A stretch of 8,790 nucleotides of DNA from an uncultured Prevotella sp. (GTDB lineage Bacteria > Bacteroidota > Bacteroidia > Bacteroidales > Bacteroidaceae). The notes under the pieces were generated by a model that was not told the origin of the DNA, made no database searches, and saw only the letters and a program-made list of their open reading frames with translations. The translations under genes were made by a program, and so were the position numbers. The stretch spans positions 1 to 8,790 of the forward strand of contig CAAHDP010000209.1 in the NCBI GenBank assembly GCA_900770515.1. Reading direction: 5' to 3'. Below, in pieces: positions 5,211-8,790 of the stretch. Each line of letters opens with the position of its first letter. Position 1 is the stretch's first letter.

Positions 5211-6509
5211 TTATTTTGTCTCCTTCTTAGGTCTGAACAAGATGGCGAAGGCAACTCCGACCAAAAGAGCATAACCTGCGAAGATAAACCAGCAGGTCTG
5301 CCAATCGCCCATTAAATACCCATTTTCCCAATGACAGTAATGATTGATTACCTGTCCGGCAAGGATGGTACCGATAGATGCACCCAAACCGTTTGTCATC
5401 AACATAAACAATCCCTGTGCCGAAGCTCTGACCTTAGGTTCGCACTTCTGGTCTACGAACAGACCACCCGACACATTGAAGAAATCGAAAGCCACACCGT
5501 ATACGAGGCATGAGAGAATGAAGAGGGCAACGCCAGGGAACGCCGGATTGCCCATTCCGAAGAAGCCGAAACGGAACACCCATGCAAACATGGCGATGAG
5601 CATCACGATCTTGATGCCATAACGCTTGAGGAAGTATGGAATCAGGAGGATGCAGAGCGCCTCAGCAATCTGAGAGATGGATACCAGAAGCGTAGCATTA
5701 TTGGCAGCAAAGGTATCCAGCATGGCAGGATCACCCTTGAAACTGGTGATGAAAGGTGTAGCATAACCGTTGGTCACCTGCAGGCTCATACCGAGCAGAC
5801 ATGAGAAGATAAAGAACAGCGCCATCTCGCGGCTCTTGAAGAGCTTGAAGGCATCGAAGCCCCATGTCTCCACCCAGCTGCGCGCCTGCTTCTTCACCAG
5901 CTGGCACTGTGGCAAGCCGAAGCAGTAGAAGAAGAGTACGATACTCAGGATTCCCGATACGAGGAACTGGAGATGGGTATACTGGAACTTGTTGGCATTC
6001 TCTGAGAAGAGGAACAGGAAGGTACCGTTATCCCAAGTGGCACAGTTAACAATCCACATGGTGACGATGAAACCTACGGTTCCAAAGACACGGATAGGCG
6101 GGAAGTCCTTGATGGTATCCCGTCCATGGTTCTTCAGAATGGTGAAAGCTGCGGTATTGGAAAGCGCCAGCGTAGGCATATAGAACGCTACGCTGAAGGT
6201 ATAGACAGCCATGAAGAGCGCCTCGTTAGGAGTGGCACTCGCCTGTCCCATCATGAAAAGTCCTATCATCGACAGGCCAGCCAGCAGATGGCAGTATCCA
6301 AGAAGGCGTTGTGGCTGGACATATTTATCCGCAACAATACCCATCAAAGTAGGCATGAAGATGGAAACAATCCCCTGGATGGTATAGAACCACGAGATTT
6401 CAGCACCCATTCCGGCTTTGCCGAGATAGTTGCCCATAGATGTGAGATAGGCTCCCCAAACAGCGAACTCCAAGAAGTTCATTATTGATAAGCGTACTTT
6501 CAGATTCAT
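5211..6509 (-). CDS. nupG: NupG-type nucleoside:H+ symporter (MFS)
   Basis: This 432-residue inner-membrane transporter belongs to the nucleoside:H+ symporter family of the major facilitator superfamily and should import nucleosides with protons. It resembles Escherichia coli NupG along its length: the MNLK start, FMPTLMGIVADK (51-62), DFPPIR.FGT.GFI (135-148), a central loop then FDAFKLFKSREMALFFIFS.LLG (218-240), ISQIAEAL.IL.IPYFLKRYGIK (278-300), FDFFN.SG..FV (341-352) and RASAQG.F..MTNG.G (361-376). Twelve membrane segments are expected, and the length is normal. The tail is basic (FRPKKETK). It is the first gene of the leftward train, preceded by a TAnnTTTG box and an approximately 88-nt leader, and its stop abuts the next start, so nucleoside uptake is cotranscribed with the BFN/UVR and rsmE genes. 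Substrate range (purine versus pyrimidine) cannot be told from sequence. Confidence 0.93.
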   Translation of the reverse strand: MNLKVRLSIMNFLEFAVWGAYLTSMGNYLGKAGMGAEISWFYTIQGIVSIFMPTLMGIVADKYVQPQRLLGYCHLLAGLSMIGLFMMGQASATPNEALFMAVYTFSVAFYMPTLALSNTAAFTILKNHGRDTIKDFPPIRVFGTVGFIVTMWIVNCATWDNGTFLFLFSENANKFQYTHLQFLVSGILSIVLFFYCFGLPQCQLVKKQARSWVETWGFDAFKLFKSREMALFFIFSCLLGMSLQVTNGYATPFITSFKGDPAMLDTFAANNATLLVSISQIAEALCILLIPYFLKRYGIKIVMLIAMFAWVFRFGFFGMGNPAFPGVALFILSCLVYGVAFDFFNVSGGLFVDQKCEPKVRASAQGLFMLMTNGLGASIGTILAGQVINHYCHWENGYLMGDWQTCWFIFAGYALLVGVAFAILFRPKKETK

Positions 6510-6603
6510 ATTCTTTTTTCTAATTTCTATTGGTATTAAGATTCTACTTGAACTGCTCAGAATGCAACCGTTTTTGGAATTGTTTTCTGCAGTTTATAGT
6601 GTG

Positions 6604-6611
6604 CAAAGATA
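6604..6611 (-). promoter_or_regulatory. -7 box for the nupG-led operon
   Basis: On the minus strand the sequence is TATCTTTG followed by C, an exact TAnnTTTG match. Initiation would fall near 6597, leaving an approximately 88-nt, AT-rich leader before the permease ATG. I see no clear TTTG -33 element 19-21 nt upstream. The box sits 75 bp from the rightward box at 6686-6693, so the two promoters are divergent in one intergenic region (6510-6720) that holds no other gene. Confidence 0.65.
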
Positions 6612-6685
6612 CATATTTTATCGAAAAGAGCGTAATTTTTTGCAGATTATCCGCCGTAAAGCTAGTTTATTTAACAAATAATGTG

Positions 6686-6693
6686 TAAATTTG
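6686..6693 (+). promoter_or_regulatory. -7 box for the chromate-transporter-family pair
   Basis: TAAATTTG followed by CAG matches TAnnTTTG exactly. Transcription should start near 6700, giving a leader of only about 20 nt before the ATG at 6721. The -33 region is AT-rich without a good TTTG at 19-21 nt. No operator-like inverted repeat is obvious around the box. Confidence 0.65.
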
Positions 6694-6720
6694 CAGCCAA
6701 AAACAAAGAATCAATAGAAA

Positions 6721-7254
6721 ATGTTATTAAAGTTTTTCCTTACGTGTAACAAGATTGGTGCCTTCACGCTGGGTGGAGGCTACGCCATGATTCCTATCAT
6801 GGAGAGAGAATTCGTGGATAAGAACCGGTGGATGAACAAGGAGGAATTCATGGACATTATGGTGGTGGCTCAGGCTACTCCGGGTATCTTTGCCATTGAT
6901 ATGGCGAGTCATATCGGCTATAAGCTGAAGGGCGTATGGGGCGGCATCGTGGGTGCCATCGGTATTGCGCTGCCTTCCATCATCGCCATTCTCATCATCG
7001 CCATGTTCTTCCAGCAGTTCAAGGACAATTACTGGGTGGCGAAGTTCTTTGCGGGTGTTCGTCCGGCTGTGGTGGCGCTGATTGCAGCTCCCTGTTTCAA
7101 AATGGCAAAGACTGCCAGCATCAACCGCTACAACATCTGGATTCCCTTCGTCTGCTGTGCGCTGATTGCTGTTTTCGGCATCTCGCCTATCTATATCATC
7201 ATTGCTGCCGGCGTGCTTGGCTGGCTTTATGGCAAGTACAAGAAGCAAAGCTAA
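6721..7254 (+). CDS. Chromate transporter family protein, half-size (first of pair)
   Basis: This 177-residue membrane protein is a single CHR domain, the short-chain form of the ChrA/CHR superfamily. Family motifs are visible: FTLGGGYAMI (15-24), the AQATPGIFAID stretch (50-60) and FAGVRPAVVALI (110-121). About five or six membrane helices follow the N-terminal amphipathic start. Long-chain CHR proteins carry two such domains in one chain; short-chain members usually come as adjacent gene pairs, thought to sit in the membrane with opposite orientation and work together as a heterodimer. The second member lies 44 nt downstream. Characterised members export chromate, some using proton motive force. 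In an anaerobic gut or oral bacterium the physiological anion could well be different, so the chromate name is family based only. No sensor or regulator gene lies next to it. Confidence 0.9.
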   Translation: MLLKFFLTCNKIGAFTLGGGYAMIPIMEREFVDKNRWMNKEEFMDIMVVAQATPGIFAIDMASHIGYKLKGVWGGIVGAIGIALPSIIAILIIAMFFQQFKDNYWVAKFFAGVRPAVVALIAAPCFKMAKTASINRYNIWIPFVCCALIAVFGISPIYIIIAAGVLGWLYGKYKKQS

Positions 7255-7258
7255 TCAT

Positions 7259-7291
7259 AAAGTTCAAAGTTCAACGATAAAAGTTCAAAGT
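7259..7291 (+). repeat. Heptameric AAGTTCA repeats between the CHR genes
   Basis: AAAGTTCA occurs at 7259-7266, 7266-7273 and 7280-7287, followed by a partial AAAGT at 7287-7291. The adjacent copies share one base, so the period is 7 nt. The array fills most of the 44-nt gap and ends 7 nt before the ATG at 7299, so it occupies the translation initiation region of the second gene. The function is unknown; variable copy number could alter spacing. Confidence 0.8.
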
Positions 7292-7298
7292 AAGAAAA

Positions 7299-7871
7299 AT
7301 GCTATTCTTAAAGTTATTTCTGATATTTACCAAGATTGGTACATTTAATTTTGGTGGTGGATATGCGATGCTTTCGCTCATCCACAATGAGACGGTGGTG
7401 AAGAACCACTGGCTCTCCAATGCTGAGTTTACGGATATTGTGGCTATCAGCCAGTCTACTCCGGGCCCTATCGGCATCAACTGCGCCACCTACGTGGGTT
7501 ATACCGCCTGTCTTCACGATGGTTACCCGGTCTGGGCAGCGTGGTTGGGTTCCGTACTGGCTTCGCTTTCCATCATGTGGCTTCCATTCATCATCATGAT
7601 TCTCATCAGCCACTATCTGATAACCCATAAGGATTCCAAGATTGTGAAGGATGTCTTTGCGGGGCTCCGTCCTGCCATCATCGGTCTGATAGCAGCTGCA
7701 GCCGTACTGCTGATGAACAAGGAAAATTTCGGTTCACCACACGACAACCCATTTGCTTTCGGAGTAAGTGTAGCGCTGTTCATCGGTGCTTTCTACTTTA
7801 CAAAGGTAAAGAAGACCAACCCGATATTGCTGCTTTTCATCTGTGGCATCATCGGACTGTTCATCTTCTAA
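7299..7871 (+). CDS. Chromate transporter family protein, half-size (second of pair)
   Basis: This 190-residue single-CHR-domain membrane protein partners the gene before it. It shares the landmarks at matching positions: FNFGGGYAML (16-25), SQSTPGPIGIN (51-61) and FAGLRPAIIGLI (120-131). It differs from its partner after the TPG motif (PIGIN instead of IFAID) and carries a longer loop around 71-82, as expected for two diverged halves rather than a recent duplication. It ends on a hydrophobic helix with no soluble tail (GIIGLFIF). The pair most likely forms one anion transporter; which ion is carried cannot be read from sequence. The ATG follows the heptamer repeats, with only a weak purine-rich AAGAAAA ahead of it. 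A structured tail follows at 7873-7911 and a hairpin terminator at 7921-7950. Confidence 0.9.
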   Translation: MLFLKLFLIFTKIGTFNFGGGYAMLSLIHNETVVKNHWLSNAEFTDIVAISQSTPGPIGINCATYVGYTACLHDGYPVWAAWLGSVLASLSIMWLPFIIMILISHYLITHKDSKIVKDVFAGLRPAIIGLIAAAAVLLMNKENFGSPHDNPFAFGVSVALFIGAFYFTKVKKTNPILLLFICGIIGLFIF

Positions 7872-7872
7872 A

Positions 7873-7911
7873 GCCTAGGGGCCTTAAGGGCAAAAAGCCT
7901 TTCCCATAGGC
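7873..7911 (+). other. Long imperfect hairpin after the CHR gene pair
   Basis: The outer stem pairs GCCTA (7873-7877) with TAGGC (7907-7911), continues GGG/CCC (7878-7880/7903-7905) with one bulged A, and the inner stem pairs AAGGGC (7886-7891) with GCCTTT (7897-7902, one G-U) around an AAAAA loop. It begins one base after the stop codon. No T-tract follows, so it is more likely an mRNA 3'-end stabiliser or part of an intergenic repeat than a terminator. Confidence 0.5.
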
Positions 7912-7913
7912 AC

Positions 7914-7950
7914 AAAAAAAATTGATTGTCTCACGACAACCAATCTTTTA
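7914..7950. terminator. Bidirectional intrinsic terminator
   Basis: ATTGATTGTC (7921-7930) pairs with GACAACCAAT (7935-7944) around a TCAC loop: ten positions with one mismatch. On the minus strand the stem is followed by T8 (A7914-A7921), a strong rho-independent terminator for leftward transcription, here the small RNA candidate and any readthrough from the DUF3256 gene. On the plus strand it is followed by CTTTTATT, a weaker terminator for the CHR gene pair. Confidence 0.8.
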
Positions 7951-7983
7951 TTAACCTTAATAATCTAATACCATGAAAAACAC
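7914..7983 (-). ncRNA. Candidate approximately 70-nt small RNA
   Basis: A complete leftward unit is visible: an exact -7 box (7988-7995), an expected start near 7981-7983, and a strong hairpin plus T8 ending near 7914. The transcript would be about 70 nt, with a single-stranded 5' half (GTGTTTTTCATGGTATTAG...) and the terminator hairpin as its 3' half. The only reading frame is a five-codon M-V-L-D-Y-stop, so coding is unlikely but a leader peptide cannot be excluded. The layout, a Bacteroidetes promoter followed directly by a short RNA and terminator, is like that described for the Bacteroidales-1 RNA motif; I cannot confirm membership by eye. I recall similar intergenic sequences in other Bacteroidales. 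It lies downstream of DUF3256 and is convergent with the CHR gene pair. Confidence 0.5.
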
Positions 7984-8011
7984 GTTGCAAAATTACTAAT
8001 TTTATTGCAAC
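7984..8011 (-). promoter_or_regulatory. Palindromic promoter of the small RNA candidate
   Basis: On the minus strand 7995-7988 reads TAATTTTG, an exact TAnnTTTG box. It is embedded in two nested inverted repeats: GTTGCAA (7984-7990) with TTGCAAC (8005-8011), and AAAATTA (7989-7995) with TAATTTT (7997-8003) around a single C. The whole 28-nt block is a near-perfect palindrome with a 3-nt extra in one arm. It may be an operator overlapping the promoter. The mirrored plus-strand copy reads TAATTTTA, one base off the consensus. Confidence 0.5.
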
Positions 8012-8044
8012 AATAGGTATAAGATATGGAAAAACTTTCTGTTT

Positions 8045-8692
8045 TTAACTCTCCTTAAAAGATTTCCCATTCCAATTAAATTTTCTTTGCAATTTAATTG
8101 CGTTCACGAGTTTCTTGTCTTCTGTAGAGAGAAGGGGTAAAGAAAGGCGGACCACCACTGCATTTTCATGCTGCAGCAGCAAGGCGCTCACCATTCTCGG
8201 TTCAATCATTGCTTTCAACTCCTCAAAGCGTGATTCGCTCATCGTATCCGGTTTCTGAACCAGACTACCAGCCAGTTGCCCGATAGCCTTGCCATCAAAG
8301 AGATGAGTTGCCTCCAGCGCCTTCCAGTCCTGGGTATAGAGATGCAGTTCGCTCTCCTTCTCCGGAGCAGAGAAGGTCTTGACCACGCAGAGCACAGAAT
8401 CCCCCTGTTCCACAGGCAATCTCTTCATCTGAAGAGTAGAAGCCGAGCTCAAACGTATCTGCACGAAATCCTGGGCAAGCGTATCCATCACGCTCACCTC
8501 CCCCAGCAGGTTCTTCACCTCAGCCTTCACTCCCATCTCCTGCAACTCAGCAAATTCCAGTCGCAGGTTACTGTTGAGAGTAGGCGTCATCGAATCGGGC
8601 ATTGAAACCAGCAAGTCCTTCATCGACTTGGCTTCCATGCCCAAGCTTGCCATCATCAGGCAAGCGCATAATATATATTTTATCTTCTTCAT
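8045..8692 (-). CDS. DUF3256 family exported protein
   Basis: This 215-residue protein belongs to DUF3256, a Bacteroidales family of unknown function. It begins MKKIKYILCACLMMASLGMEA, a signal peptide with likely cleavage after A21, and lacks a convincing lipobox, so it should be a soluble periplasmic or outer-envelope protein. The family-typical opening of the mature part is MKDLLVSMPDSMTPTLNSN (residues 23-41), followed by conserved-looking V.VMDTL..DFVQI.LS.ASTLQMK. No enzyme motif is visible. The start is taken as the ATG at 8692-8690; a GTG one codon earlier (8695) overlaps the upstream stop as TAGTG and is also possible. AGGAA inside the upstream gene can serve as the ribosome site for either. 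It is translationally coupled to the preceding membrane-protein gene and ends ahead of the small RNA unit. Confidence 0.87.
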   Translation of the reverse strand: MKKIKYILCACLMMASLGMEAKSMKDLLVSMPDSMTPTLNSNLRLEFAELQEMGVKAEVKNLLGEVSVMDTLAQDFVQIRLSSASTLQMKRLPVEQGDSVLCVVKTFSAPEKESELHLYTQDWKALEATHLFDGKAIGQLAGSLVQKPDTMSESRFEELKAMIEPRMVSALLLQHENAVVVRLSLPLLSTEDKKLVNAIKLQRKFNWNGKSFKES

Positions 8693-8694
8693 CA

Positions 8695-8790
8695 CTACAA
8701 TTCCTTAGACCACTTCTTTCCCCAAGGGGTAAAGAGCCAAATCAAAAATGCCGTAGCCGGAACTAAGCATATTGCGAAAGTTAAAGCCAA
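8695..8790 (-). CDS. C-terminal end of an unidentified membrane protein (partial)
   Basis: The minus-strand frame is open from the window edge to a TAG at 8697-8695 and encodes 31 residues. They form a hydrophobic, membrane-like segment (LALTFAICLVPATAFLIWLF) followed by a short basic tail, TPWGKKWSKEL. The stop sits 2 nt before the ATG of the DUF3256 gene (or overlaps its GTG), the spacing of a translationally coupled operon, which supports this being a real gene end. The fragment is too short to name a family. Confidence 0.6.
   Translation of the reverse strand: MALTFAICLVPATAFLIWLFTPWGKKWSKEL

Noticed and set aside
6727..7248. Minus-strand open frame of 173 codons opposite the first CHR gene
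   Set aside because: The plus strand encodes a recognisable CHR membrane domain; the antisense product is rich in His, Asp and Asn with no fold signal.
6721..7871. One long-chain chromate transporter broken by a frameshift
   Set aside because: Each half has its own start, stop and full set of CHR motifs, and paired short-chain CHR genes are a known arrangement.
7940..7973. Tiny gene M-V-L-D-Y inside the small RNA candidate
   Set aside because: Five codons with no ribosome site is within chance; kept only as a remote leader-peptide possibility.

Overview
The window looks like chromosomal DNA of a Bacteroidales bacterium, most likely Prevotella or Segatella from a gut or oral community. The basis is family membership (DUF4836 lipoprotein, DUF3256 protein, a BFN/UVR nuclease-type protein, a NupG-type permease, the start of an Oar-like TonB-dependent receptor) together with -7 promoter boxes of the Bacteroidetes form TAnnTTTG and mostly weak Shine-Dalgarno sequences. 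Species assignment is inference.

Layout. Positions 1-110 hold the first residues of a leftward exported protein, probably a TonB-dependent receptor, with its own promoter. An intrinsic terminator (238-273) separates it from a long leftward gene train. In transcription order that train is: NupG-like nucleoside permease (6509-5211), BFN/UVR protein (5210-4653), RsmE 16S rRNA methyltransferase (4653-3853), a REP-like palindromic element (3751-3841), a DUF4836 lipoprotein (3728-2331), an ABC ATPase (2225-1581) and an FtsX-type permease (1544-345). The first three genes are tightly coupled (TAAATG and TAATG junctions). The last three look like a second block, a lipoprotein plus a two-gene ABC transporter of the MacB/LolCDE/FtsX class.

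A divergent promoter region (6510-6720) drives the leftward train and a rightward pair of half-size chromate-transporter-family genes (6721-7254 and 7299-7871). Beyond them, 7872-8044 contains a structured RNA tail, a hairpin that can terminate in both directions, and what appears to be a complete leftward transcription unit of about 70 nt with its own palindromic promoter. The right end holds a DUF3256 exported protein (8692-8045) coupled to the tail of an unidentified membrane protein (8790-8695).

Most of the window is ordinary core and accessory Bacteroidales content. The points most worth a second look are the promoter-to-terminator small RNA candidate, a 12-residue tandem duplication inside RsmE just before its SAM-binding knot, the REP-like element that supplies a false upstream start to the DUF4836 gene, and an ABC ATPase whose Walker A, signature and H-loop positions all depart from consensus. 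I did not find a defence system, integrase, insertion sequence, CRISPR array, tRNA or rRNA.
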